A stretch of 64,000 nt of DNA from an uncultured Armatimonadota bacterium (lineage in GTDB: Bacteria > Armatimonadota > Fimbriimonadia > Fimbriimonadales > Fimbriimonadaceae), in NCBI GenBank assembly GCA_903927025.1, contig CAIYLG010000015.1, positions 124,001-188,000 on the forward strand, in the 5' to 3' direction. Of the stretch, positions 42,318 through 50,816 are shown piece by piece (position 1 is the first letter of the stretch; each line of letters opens with the position of its first letter). A program made the translations under genes and the position numbers. A model generated the notes under the pieces. The model did not search any database, had not been told where the DNA came from, and worked only from the letters and a program-made list of their open reading frames with translations.

Positions 42318-44357
42318 ATGACCTTTCGGCTAGACAATTACGACTGGCTCCTGATGCTCCGGGATTTTTTCGCGGGCATGACGTGGGTTGTTGCCATCGT
42401 CTACTTCCTCAGCGGCACCCAAGATCTCATCTACGATATTGGGGCCTATTGGCTGCGCTTTTGGCGGTACATGACCTACCGCAAACAGCCTCGCCTTTCA
42501 CTGGAGCGCTTAAGAGCGCGTGAGCAGCAGCGGATTGCGGTCATGGTGCCAGCATGGAACGAGGGTGAAGTTGTTGCGAGCATGGTTGACAACATCATCA
42601 AGCGGGTGGAATACGACAACTACAAGATCTTTGTGGGTACGTACCCGAACGACCCTGCAACGCAGAACTGCGTGGACCGTCTCGCCAAAGAGTATCCACA
42701 GATCATCAAGGTCGTTACGAAGCGCCCAGGTCCAACCACCAAAGCAGACTGCCTACAGAATGTCCTAGAGACCATTCGTGCCCATGAGGATGCCAATAAC
42801 GTCAACTTCGACCTCATCCTCATGCATGACGCGGAGGACTGGGTTCACCCCCAAGAGTTTCTGATCCACAACTATCTGATCCCATCTGTGGATGTCGTTC
42901 AGATCCCGATCCTTCCATTCCCATCAAAGTGGACCAAGTGGGTTCACTGGATTTACGCGGACGAGTTCTCAGAGAACCACATGAAGGACGTCCCCGTCCG
43001 AGAGAAGATCTCTGGGTTCGTCCCTTACGCAGGGACGGGAACTGGATTCTCACGCAAAGTCATCGACTTCCTCAACGATGAACACGGCGGCTACGTGTTC
43101 AACGAGAAGTCCATGACTGAGGACTACTCGATGTCCAAGAAGGTTCGAGAGTCTGGCTTCAAGTCGGTCTTCGTTAATGTCGTCCTCGCTGACGATGACT
43201 CCAAATGGTGGGTCCCGCTTTGCAAGCGACCGATGTTTATCTCGAACTGGTCTTACTTTCCGATGGACTGGACTCGGTCTGTTCGTCAGAAATCCAGATG
43301 GATCATCGGTATCTCCCTCCAAGAGTGGGAGCAGACGGGCTGGGACGGCAATTGGCTGATGAAGGAGAATTTCGTAAAGGACCGCAAGGTATTTGTCGCG
43401 GCCACAGCGTCCTTCCTCGGCTATTTGGTGCTGATCTACAACATCCTTTACGTGCTTGGCTATATGGGCTGGGTTCCATTCAAGCTGATACAAACCCTCG
43501 AGATGGGTAGCCCGCTTACCAATCTCGTCACCTTTTGTACGTTCTTCATGGTCCTCCGAATCACCCAGCGCATCGTCTGGGTGGGCCGAACCTATGGTCT
43601 CGGGGCAGGGCTTCTTGCCGTGCCCCGATTGATTGTCGGCAATATCCTCAACGGCCTTGCTTCAATGCGGGCACTCAATCAGTTCGCTGCATCTCGATCT
43701 GGAAAGGCCACCGTTCGCTGGGACAACACCCAGCACCTTGAGGGAATTGGCGACCTTGGTGGCGAGATCATGAAGAAGAAAACCATTGACCTCCAGGGGA
43801 TTCCCCTCGATCAGGTGGTTCTAGGACTCACGTCGGAAGACAACACCCTCGTGGTGAATTCACTCGGATATATCCGCTCCGATCTCAACGAGCTGGAGCG
43901 ACCGGAAATCGTCAGTTGCCTGCGCAATCTCGCAACCCACAGAGATTTGACCGTGCGGGCCTCGCTGGCAAAAACAATTGGACAGCTTCCTTGGAATGAA
44001 CTCACACCTACTCTATTTCACGCCCTGCATGACCGAGAGTCGGCAGTCGTTCTCAACGCGGCAAGGTCGTTGCTGGCACGCCCACGTTTAGGTCCGCTTC
44101 TTGAGGAAGCGTTCACAACCGGAAACTATCGAGCCGTAGACATCCTGGTCCGTATGGTTGAGCAGGATCGTAAGAGACAGAGGAACGTGTTTGAGATGAT
44201 TGAGCGAGAACACCTCGTAGTCACCCGAACGCGGATGATGAGCATGTCTCCATTCCTGCGCAAGCGGTATCAGGCGTTCTTAGAGACGCGAAATGCAGAA
44301 TCACGCGGAGCCATTTCAACCTTTGGAATGGAGTTCCCAACAACCGATCCGGCGTAG
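42318..44357 (+). CDS. NfrB-like membrane glycosyltransferase (GT2) with C-terminal HEAT-like repeats
   Basis: 679 residues. An N-terminal membrane helix (about 15-35) and the GT2 core align by eye with Escherichia coli NfrB: MVPAWNEGEVVASM, FVGTYPNDPATQ, RPGPTTKADCLQNVL, HDAEDWVHP (about 170), GTGTGFSRKV, TEDYSMSKKV (about 267) and RQKSRWIIGI (about 323, QxxRW-type). Two or more membrane segments follow (about 350-430). NfrB ends in an MshEN-type c-di-GMP-binding domain; here the last 190 residues instead look like HEAT/armadillo helices (LVVNSLGYIRSDLNE, VRASLAKTIGQLP, VVLNAARSLLARP). It probably polymerises and exports a glycan together with the BcsB-like protein. Confidence 0.87.
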   Translation: MTFRLDNYDWLLMLRDFFAGMTWVVAIVYFLSGTQDLIYDIGAYWLRFWRYMTYRKQPRLSLERLRAREQQRIAVMVPAWNEGEVVASMVDNIIKRVEYDNYKIFVGTYPNDPATQNCVDRLAKEYPQIIKVVTKRPGPTTKADCLQNVLETIRAHEDANNVNFDLILMHDAEDWVHPQEFLIHNYLIPSVDVVQIPILPFPSKWTKWVHWIYADEFSENHMKDVPVREKISGFVPYAGTGTGFSRKVIDFLNDEHGGYVFNEKSMTEDYSMSKKVRESGFKSVFVNVVLADDDSKWWVPLCKRPMFISNWSYFPMDWTRSVRQKSRWIIGISLQEWEQTGWDGNWLMKENFVKDRKVFVAATASFLGYLVLIYNILYVLGYMGWVPFKLIQTLEMGSPLTNLVTFCTFFMVLRITQRIVWVGRTYGLGAGLLAVPRLIVGNILNGLASMRALNQFAASRSGKATVRWDNTQHLEGIGDLGGEIMKKKTIDLQGIPLDQVVLGLTSEDNTLVVNSLGYIRSDLNELERPEIVSCLRNLATHRDLTVRASLAKTIGQLPWNELTPTLFHALHDRESAVVLNAARSLLARPRLGPLLEEAFTTGNYRAVDILVRMVEQDRKRQRNVFEMIEREHLVVTRTRMMSMSPFLRKRYQAFLETRNAESRGAISTFGMEFPTTDPA

Positions 44358-44363
44358 GGCGCT

Positions 44364-45458
44364 TCAGCGAACAAATGCAATTCCCACCGGGGAACTCAAC
44401 GCAACTCTCGATCCTGCCTCGCCGATCCCTCCGGATTTGGGATCGATCTTAAGAGCCAACAGGTCGTTGCTCATCTGACCGCCCACCACGATCCATTTAC
44501 CTGTTGGGTCAATTGCGAATCCTCGAGGAAAATGAACTGGCAGCTTGTAAGATTGGACAAGTTTCAGCCTCCCGCCCTTCTGGATGGAAAAGCAAACCAG
44601 ACTGTCGTATCCTCGCGTGGAGACGTACAGCCACTTTCCATTTGGGTGGAGAAAGATCTCAGCAGCAGTGGTCCCTTCTAGGGAGACGCCATCTGGAAGC
44701 AGCGGAACCTCCTGAATAGGGGCAAGCTTCCCTGCCACAGCTTCAGCGGAGTACACGCCAACCGTGTCGTTCAATTCATTAGCGACGTAAACGAACTTGC
44801 CATTCTCGGAAAAATCAAAGTGGCGAGGTCCCGCACCTGGTTTAGTCTTTGTTCGGACCGGATCTGCCAAGTGAATCTGGCCCGAAGGGCCGATGGGAAA
44901 TCCAAGCAGTTCGTCCGTCCCAAGATCAGCTGCCAGCACGTATCGCCCCTTAGGATCCACCTGAATGGAATGCATGTGCGGACCTTCCTGCCGATCCCTA
45001 TTGGGCCCGCTCCCGGTATTCAAGAAAGTCTCAGAACCAGAACCTAAGGAACCGTCTCCCAATACTGGAAAGGCGATCACGTTGCCGCTGCTGTAGTTGG
45101 CGGCAAACACAGTTTTGCCGTCGCTTGTCACGCTCACATGGCAAGGCGCGCTCCCACCTGCCGATTGGTTTCCGATAGGCACTAGTTGGTGCTCCCTGCC
45201 GATCTTATAAGCGCCAACCTCTCCGTGGCCCGACTCATTCACGGCATAAAGATAGTGGCCCTGAGGCGAAATGGCGACGTAGCTTGGATTGACTGCTGTG
45301 GCCGCCAGTGATGGCTCCGAAAGCTGTCCGGACTCCGTATTCAGAGTGACTCTGTAGATTCCCTGACTCCCTGTAGGCGATGTGTAAGTGCCGACATAGA
45401 AGTCGATATTCACTGGGGCAAGAGCAGAATGTATGGCGAGCAGTACCGGGAAGAACAT
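44364..45458 (-). CDS. Exported lactonase-family seven-bladed beta-propeller (YbhE/Pgl-like)
   Basis: 364 residues from ATG 45458. A signal peptide (MFFPVLLAIHSALA) precedes DFYVGTYTSPTGSQGIY, the typical opening of the 6-phosphogluconolactonase propeller family. The repeats SYVAISPQGHYLYAVNE, HSIQVDPKGRYVLAADLG, RHFDFSENGKFVYVANEL, EIFLHPNGKWLYVSTRG and GFAIDPTGKWIVVGGQ follow. Export makes a pentose-phosphate role unlikely, so it may hydrolyse sugar lactones produced by the secreted oxidoreductases. It follows the repeat protein gene on the same strand (71-bp gap) and is convergent with the glycosyltransferase. Confidence 0.87.
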   Translation of the reverse strand: MFFPVLLAIHSALAPVNIDFYVGTYTSPTGSQGIYRVTLNTESGQLSEPSLAATAVNPSYVAISPQGHYLYAVNESGHGEVGAYKIGREHQLVPIGNQSAGGSAPCHVSVTSDGKTVFAANYSSGNVIAFPVLGDGSLGSGSETFLNTGSGPNRDRQEGPHMHSIQVDPKGRYVLAADLGTDELLGFPIGPSGQIHLADPVRTKTKPGAGPRHFDFSENGKFVYVANELNDTVGVYSAEAVAGKLAPIQEVPLLPDGVSLEGTTAAEIFLHPNGKWLYVSTRGYDSLVCFSIQKGGRLKLVQSYKLPVHFPRGFAIDPTGKWIVVGGQMSNDLLALKIDPKSGGIGEAGSRVALSSPVGIAFVR

Positions 45459-45529
45459 CTTAAAACACTGAGGGCGCGGAAGTGAATGTAACACTACCAC
45501 GCCCCAAGCGGCAAATCCTGCGGATTCCT

Positions 45530-47356
45530 TTATAGAGTAATCGTCAGAGTTTGCGTCTTGCTGAGGGATCCAACTGATGCAGAAATCTCGGCAATCGTCT
45601 TAGCCGTCACAGCAGCCGTTGTGATCGTAAAGGCAACTGCGTTCTGCCCGGCTGGGATCGTCACCGTCGCCGGTACGCTTGCCGATGCTGAGTTGCTTGA
45701 GAGAGTGACGATCAATCCACCTGCTGGAGCTGGACCATCCAACCGAATCAAGCCAGTGGAAGTGTTGCCTCCCTTAACGTGCGAAGGGTGAATGTCGAGT
45801 TCCACAAGGGAAACTGGGTTCACTATGAGCGTCGCTGTTTGAGTTGCCGTTCCAACCGTTGCCGTGAGGGTCACGGGTGTCTGAAGGGCCACAGAACTGG
45901 TCGCAATCTTGAACGTAGCAGACTTGTGACCTTCCTTGATCGTCACCGTTGCAGGAACTGTTGCCGAAACATCACTGCTGGTAATTCCAACAACGACGCC
46001 ACCGCTGGTAGCGAGCCCATTCAGAGCGACCACTCCAACAACCGTATGACCGCCGGAAATGCTGGTTGGGAAGACATTGATGGAAGCCAACCCAAGCGGG
46101 CTCACCGTCAAGGCAGCCGTTTCCGTAACCGTACCATCGGTTGCCGAAATCACGGCTGAAACCGAACTGGTCACCGTGGCTCCAACCACTTTGAAATCAG
46201 CTTCATCATGGCCCTGCTTTACCGTCACCGTCGCCGGAACCGTAACGGACGAGCTGTTGCTGGAAACTTGAATGGCGTATCCGCCCTGAGGGGCTCGCCC
46301 TGTCAACCGAACGTGACCAATTGTGGACCCACCCGAAGAAAGTGCTGTTTGATCGAGAGTCAATGCCTTCAGCGCAGGAGGCGTCACAGTAATCGAGGCC
46401 GTCTGTGTGACCCCACCGATCGCTACCGTGAGTGTTACGAGTGTGGAAGTCGATACGGAACCAGCCATGATCCCAAACGATCCGGTAGTTTGCCCCCCTC
46501 GAATTCTGACCTGACCTTCAACATTTGCCGCTGAATTGTTTGTCGTTACCTTCGCGGTCAACCCACCAGACGGAGCGGCCGTCGCCAAGGTAACTGTTCC
46601 GGTAGAACTTGAACCGCTTCCAATCGTCGTTGGATTTACGGAAACCGTAAAGGATGCGGTTGGCTCAACCAACAGTCCTGCCGATTCCTTTGAGTTGCCC
46701 AGCGTAGCCGTGATCTTCACGCGAGCCTGACTCGATACTGCCGAAGTGGCGATCGCGAAAGTCGCGGAACTGGTGCCCTCTGAGACGCTGACCGAGGTAG
46801 GCACCGATGTCGAAGCATCACTGCTGGAAAGTGTAACTGTGGATCCGCCGGCCGGAGCAGCTCCATTCAGCGTTACGGTTCCGGTCGCCGCTCCTCCGCC
46901 CGTAACGGTCGCAGGCGAAATGGCGACGGAGGCGATTTGAAGCGCCTCAATCTTAAGTTCTGTGTGACGAGTTCGGCTATCTAAGGATGCCGAGATTCGT
47001 GCGGATGTCGTTTTTCCTACTACCGTTGTCGCTACCGAAAAGGTCGCTGTGGTGGCTCCAGACGCGACGACAGCGCTACCCGGAGTCGTCGCGGCAGCAT
47101 TGTCGCTCGCGAGCGAAACTGACACACCCGCGGTTGGGGCGGCAGAATCGAGGGTGACTGTTCCTGCAGAAGTCGCACCCCCAAGCACAAACCCGGGTGA
47201 AAGCGAAACCGAGGACAGCCGCGGTCCGGATGCAAATGCTTGCCCTATAAGCGCAGTGCACAGGGCAGCCAAAACGACCGTCCCTCTAAGTGACCTGGTT
47301 GACGCTCGCCTAAGCATCCCGCTTCGTTGAGGTCGGCTCGTGAATTTAATCGTCAT
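45530..47356 (-). CDS. Secreted protein of six Ig-like/beta-strand repeats
   Basis: 608 residues. After a signal peptide (about 20-42) there are six tandem repeats of about 94 residues. Each starts like LSSVSLSPGFVLGGATSAG with the core GxVxLxxxAPxGG, then SSxxxxxxVPxxVTVxxGxxxAxFxI, then VxIxAxxGxxxxTAxLxV. The six openings are LSSVSL, IASVAI, FTVSVN, LKALTL, LASINV and LVELDI. This is an extracellular beta-sandwich array that could be an adhesin or a spacer of the cell surface. It lacks cysteine and has no visible anchor domain at its end. AAAGGAG lies about 16 nt before the ATG. Confidence 0.85.
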   Translation of the reverse strand: MTIKFTSRPQRSGMLRRASTRSLRGTVVLAALCTALIGQAFASGPRLSSVSLSPGFVLGGATSAGTVTLDSAAPTAGVSVSLASDNAAATTPGSAVVASGATTATFSVATTVVGKTTSARISASLDSRTRHTELKIEALQIASVAISPATVTGGGAATGTVTLNGAAPAGGSTVTLSSSDASTSVPTSVSVSEGTSSATFAIATSAVSSQARVKITATLGNSKESAGLLVEPTASFTVSVNPTTIGSGSSSTGTVTLATAAPSGGLTAKVTTNNSAANVEGQVRIRGGQTTGSFGIMAGSVSTSTLVTLTVAIGGVTQTASITVTPPALKALTLDQTALSSGGSTIGHVRLTGRAPQGGYAIQVSSNSSSVTVPATVTVKQGHDEADFKVVGATVTSSVSAVISATDGTVTETAALTVSPLGLASINVFPTSISGGHTVVGVVALNGLATSGGVVVGITSSDVSATVPATVTIKEGHKSATFKIATSSVALQTPVTLTATVGTATQTATLIVNPVSLVELDIHPSHVKGGNTSTGLIRLDGPAPAGGLIVTLSSNSASASVPATVTIPAGQNAVAFTITTAAVTAKTIAEISASVGSLSKTQTLTITL

Positions 47357-47500
47357 TTCTAAAGTGTACGACTCCTTTTGAGATCTAGATCAGACCAAGT
47401 GCCTGTTTGCTGGATCTGACATTCACAGAAACCAGTAATTCACACATGCTCGATCCACCCCTTCTACCTTGTGTCCGCTGACTATCCGAATGAAGTCACA

Positions 47501-47540
47501 AAAAAGCGGTACAGGCTCCAAGTGGAGTCTGTACCGCTCT
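47501..47540 (-). terminator. Rho-independent terminator of the second prepilin-lipoprotein pair
   Basis: A 15-bp stem (47505-47519 with 47524-47538, one G-T pair), AAGT loop. On the minus strand it ends in TTTTTTGTG. Confidence 0.85.
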
Positions 47541-47557
47541 TTGGGTAGCTGGTGAAC

Positions 47558-47728
47558 TTACCGACCGCGATCTTCGTGGTTGGGATCTTCGCTCTTATGA
47601 TCGTCCGCTACTTTTTGAAGAGCATCCTTTTTGGCCTTCTGTTCATCGTAAGAGACCTCACCAGCACTGCAGCCCTGAAGCAACGCGGTGATCGTTACCA
47701 GCACCAGCAATAGAAGGGATCGCTTCAA
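47558..47728 (-). CDS. Small secreted lipoprotein after prepilin gene (TTG start)
   Basis: 56 residues from TTG 47728: a lipoprotein signal (KRSLLLLVLVTITALLQGC, Cys20) and a short charged tail ending HEDRGR. The start is one nucleotide past the prepilin stop. GTGGGGGC inside the prepilin end can serve as ribosome site, exactly as for the 3848-4081 gene. No domain is recognised. The conserved layout with the other locus is the main evidence that this is a real gene. Confidence 0.7.
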   Translation of the reverse strand: MKRSLLLLVLVTITALLQGCSAGEVSYDEQKAKKDALQKVADDHKSEDPNHEDRGR

Positions 47729-47729
47729 C

Positions 47730-48677
47730 CTATAGCCCCCACATTGGCCAAGCGCCAGCTGTCCAGCTTGGTGTTCCGTTGCCGTAGTAGGCGGCTGAAA
47801 CAGGACACAGGTAGTGATTGAACGTGAGACCATACTGGGCGGCAGTCGGAGTATTCGCCAAGAACTGGCCGACTGGAATTGCCTTAGCATGGCCATCGCA
47901 ATAGCTTAGAGGCACGCTTGCGGCAAACGGGGCCGTGGTTGGATCGACAACACCAACCTGCTCTCCGCAGGTGCCGGTACCGCCAGTCTTGTAGAAGTAT
48001 CCTGACCAATGCTCCTTCACTGCCATTGGGTAGTACGTCAAATTGATATGGTTGGACGTTGTTCCTGCCTCATATCCACCTACGACGGAATACGTGGTCT
48101 GCTCCATGATCAACATCGTGTCTGCTGGCTGCGGCACGGCAGTGGTGGTCCCGCCCAACCACGAAGTACGACCTCCATACAGTCCAACTGCACCCGTATT
48201 CAGGTTCACATTGAGCGCGCCGGTGATGGCCAGGTTGAGGGCATATCCTCCGTCCACTTCACCTTGAGCCCAGCCCGTGGGGCTCTTCTGGATTACTGGA
48301 TGGAAGAAGATTCCTGTGTTCTTAGTGTACGGAACCGTCCATTTGCCCCAGCTATAGTGGTTGTCTCGGAAAGCATAGCCGCCGTTGTTCCCGTTAGCAC
48401 CAGTACAGAACGGCAGTGGATTAGTGCCTGCGGGTTGGTTGTTGTAGACCGGATTGAACGAGTCATTCAAGGTGCATCCGTCTTCACGGGGATAGGTATC
48501 GTCGTAGTCCCCCGCGTACATGATCAGGGCAAGACCTTGCTGCTTCTGGTTTGAAATCGAAACCGATTTCTTGGCAGCAGACTTAGCCTGAGCAAAAACC
48601 GGGAACAGAATGGCGGCAAGGATCGCGATGATGGCGATAACGACGAGAAGTTCAATCAAGGTGAAAGCTTTCTTCAT
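47730..48677 (-). CDS. Type IV prepilin-like protein (DUF1559-like), second copy
   Basis: 315 residues from ATG 48677, with GGAGA upstream. The leader [20 protein letters not shown] and [14 protein letters not shown] are nearly the same as in the 3012-3863 prepilin. The remainder differs but shares [10 protein letters not shown] near the C-terminus. It has 20 Tyr residues in 315. Four or more cysteines are present, so disulfides are likely outside. It lies between the TPR-sulfotransferase gene (upstream) and the small lipoprotein gene (downstream) on one strand. Confidence 0.9.
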   Translation of the reverse strand: MKKAFTLIELLVVIAIIAILAAILFPVFAQAKSAAKKSVSISNQKQQGLALIMYAGDYDDTYPREDGCTLNDSFNPVYNNQPAGTNPLPFCTGANGNNGGYAFRDNHYSWGKWTVPYTKNTGIFFHPVIQKSPTGWAQGEVDGGYALNLAITGALNVNLNTGAVGLYGGRTSWLGGTTTAVPQPADTMLIMEQTTYSVVGGYEAGTTSNHINLTYYPMAVKEHWSGYFYKTGGTGTCGEQVGVVDPTTAPFAASVPLSYCDGHAKAIPVGQFLANTPTAAQYGLTFNHYLCPVSAAYYGNGTPSWTAGAWPMWGL

Positions 48678-48810
48678 GATTTCTCCGAACTCGAAGCAAT
48701 GGATTCGGCCAAGCAAACTTGGCACGTGGCAGAACTCACTGGAACCGCCAACGGAAGTATCTTCACCGTAGTTTAACGACCGGTTAAGATTGTTTCAGTA
48801 TTTACTTGGA

Positions 48811-50667
48811 TTACTTTTCCACAAGCAGTTTTTTGAATGCACCAAGCCAAGGTTCATATCGACGCCAGCGTTCCACGGAGGTTGAATAGATTGGCTGACG
48901 CACCTGCCATAGGCTCGGGGTAATCACGTTTCGCTCGTTCGACTCATGGGTAAGAACAGAATCGTCCCACTCAAGCCCAATAAAATTCAGCATTCTCTGG
49001 GTCTGTCCGATTCGGTCTGCGACAAGATCCTCGTACCGAACTTCCAAAAAACGATCTGACGGCAATACCTCCCGCCAGTGATCCATAAGCCGGGTGTATT
49101 GCTGGTACGCAAACACGATGTTCTCCCGATCATAGGCAAACTCGACGGGCACGCGGTTTGGAGTCGCAAAGATAGAGATGCAGGTGTCGACTGGGTGTCG
49201 GCGCATATGAATGATGCGGGCATTGGGGACGGCGCAGTGAATGGCCCCGAGGTGTTCATAGTTCGCCGGCATCTTGTCCGTCACATAGTCGAAACCTGGC
49301 ACGATTCTTGCGAGAGACGCCGCGTACTCAACCCCGTAGCGCGTAAACATAGGATCCAGGCTTCTGCGGTTTTGCCCGTAGATCGCAGGTCGCCTTAATG
49401 GCCAGAATCTTTGTTCTCCCGCAGCGCCGACACTAGGATGAGATGAGATAATCTGCTCGGCGAGGGTGGTCCCAGACCGCATCATCCCCACGATAAAGAT
49501 AGGTAATTTGCTATCAGACCCTTTGAGCTTTTCCTCTTCAATCCGCTCACGAGAAAACGTCTGGATCAGCCAATCGAAGTCAGCCGCATATTGCTCTCGA
49601 TCAAATACCGAGTCCCCAAACTTAAGCTTTCGCGCGAGCCGATTTGCCTCGTCAAAGTGCCCGATTGCCTTTTCGTATTCTTTGAGGTTCTCAAACGCCT
49701 TACCGAGACCGTAATGCAGGAAATCCAATTGTCTCGGATCAAGCCCCCCGTTTGATAGCACGCGCTCCATCTGCTGAACCATAGGGCGATCCGCCTCGGT
49801 GATCCTATTGTTGTGAACGTAGGCAAAGTACGCAAAACCCTGCTTGGGCTCAAGTTCGATCGACTGAAGCAGATGCTGATTGGCTTCAGTAAATCGCCCG
49901 AGAGACTGGTAACGCTGACCTAGTAGTCCCTGCGACTTGGCATCATTCGGGTCAAGTTCAACGGCACGGAGCATATACTTCTCCGCTTCCCCGGTTAGGC
50001 TATCCTCCACAAGCGCACTCGCCATCAGCAGGTGCGCTTCGGCGGAGTTTGGCGACAGTTCAATCGCCCTCCGGGCACATTTAATGGCTTCGCCCGGGTT
50101 GGTCTGGCTGAGCAAGACCTGCCCAAGCGCTAGGTAGGAGTCCACCGCTTTTGGCGCGAGAAGCAGCGCACGGTCGAATGCCTTTGCCGCATCCAAATCC
50201 CGCCCCAAGAGAAAAAGCGCAGTGCCAAGGTTATGCAGAATCTGTGCGAAGTCCGGCCTCATTTCAGCGGCGTTGGCAAACACCCTTGCCGCTTCTTCAA
50301 GTCGCACTTGCGCGAGCAGGCAGAGGCCAAAATTGTTCAAACCATGAGCATCGGCGGGGCGAATCGCTGTCGCCTTTGCAGCCAAATCGGTGGCCTCATC
50401 GAGGCGCCCACCACGTCTTGCCAAAATTGACAGCCAAAACAGCGCCTCGAATGATTCTGGCTGGACCTTAAGCACTCGCCGCAGGTGGCGCTCCGCCAAC
50501 TCATCTCGCTGCGTCTTGCCCGCGAGGACCCCCTTTAGGAGGTTGGCGGCTGGATCCATCGAGTCGAGTTGGAGCACCTGGTCGACAATGCGCTCGGCAT
50601 TGCCAAGCTGCCCTGCCGCGTGGGCTTGGTTGGCCTGCCGCATCAGGTCCTGATTGCGTTCTCCCAT
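48811..50667 (-). CDS. TPR repeat-containing sulfotransferase, second copy
   Basis: 618 residues. There are about eight TPR units (residues 5-330) and then a sulfotransferase domain with the PAPS loop GMMRSGTTLAEQI (about 399-411) and 3'-phosphate motif IHMRRHPVDTCISIF. The end, WQVRQPIYSTSVERWRRYEPWL, is almost the same as in the 4152-5993 product. It probably sulfates a glycan or protein. A TATAAT (50685-50680) lies 12 nt before the ATG. The prepilin gene follows after 133 bp on the same strand. Confidence 0.88.
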   Translation of the reverse strand: MGERNQDLMRQANQAHAAGQLGNAERIVDQVLQLDSMDPAANLLKGVLAGKTQRDELAERHLRRVLKVQPESFEALFWLSILARRGGRLDEATDLAAKATAIRPADAHGLNNFGLCLLAQVRLEEAARVFANAAEMRPDFAQILHNLGTALFLLGRDLDAAKAFDRALLLAPKAVDSYLALGQVLLSQTNPGEAIKCARRAIELSPNSAEAHLLMASALVEDSLTGEAEKYMLRAVELDPNDAKSQGLLGQRYQSLGRFTEANQHLLQSIELEPKQGFAYFAYVHNNRITEADRPMVQQMERVLSNGGLDPRQLDFLHYGLGKAFENLKEYEKAIGHFDEANRLARKLKFGDSVFDREQYAADFDWLIQTFSRERIEEEKLKGSDSKLPIFIVGMMRSGTTLAEQIISSHPSVGAAGEQRFWPLRRPAIYGQNRRSLDPMFTRYGVEYAASLARIVPGFDYVTDKMPANYEHLGAIHCAVPNARIIHMRRHPVDTCISIFATPNRVPVEFAYDRENIVFAYQQYTRLMDHWREVLPSDRFLEVRYEDLVADRIGQTQRMLNFIGLEWDDSVLTHESNERNVITPSLWQVRQPIYSTSVERWRRYEPWLGAFKKLLVEK

Positions 50668-50679
50668 CAGATGCCCGCG

Positions 50680-50685
50680 ATTATA
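50680..50685 (-). promoter_or_regulatory. -10 TATAAT for the second TPR-sulfotransferase
   Basis: Exact consensus on the minus strand, 12 nt from the start codon, giving an mRNA leader of only about 5 nt. No good -35. Confidence 0.45.
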
Positions 50686-50816
50686 TACCTCCGCTGTTAA
50701 GCTCCTACTTATTCGCTTAATTTAAATATGCCGCCAAGGCGAACGCGTTAACGAAAACTCTTGCCTTTCGCTCATTGCGTGGTTAAACTGCCAATGACAC
50801 TGAGGTCTAATCGTCA

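Noticed and set aside
45530-47356. Tandem repeats considered as CRISPR or DNA satellite
   Set aside because: The periodicity is about 280 bp and diverged at DNA level; it reflects protein repeats within one open frame.
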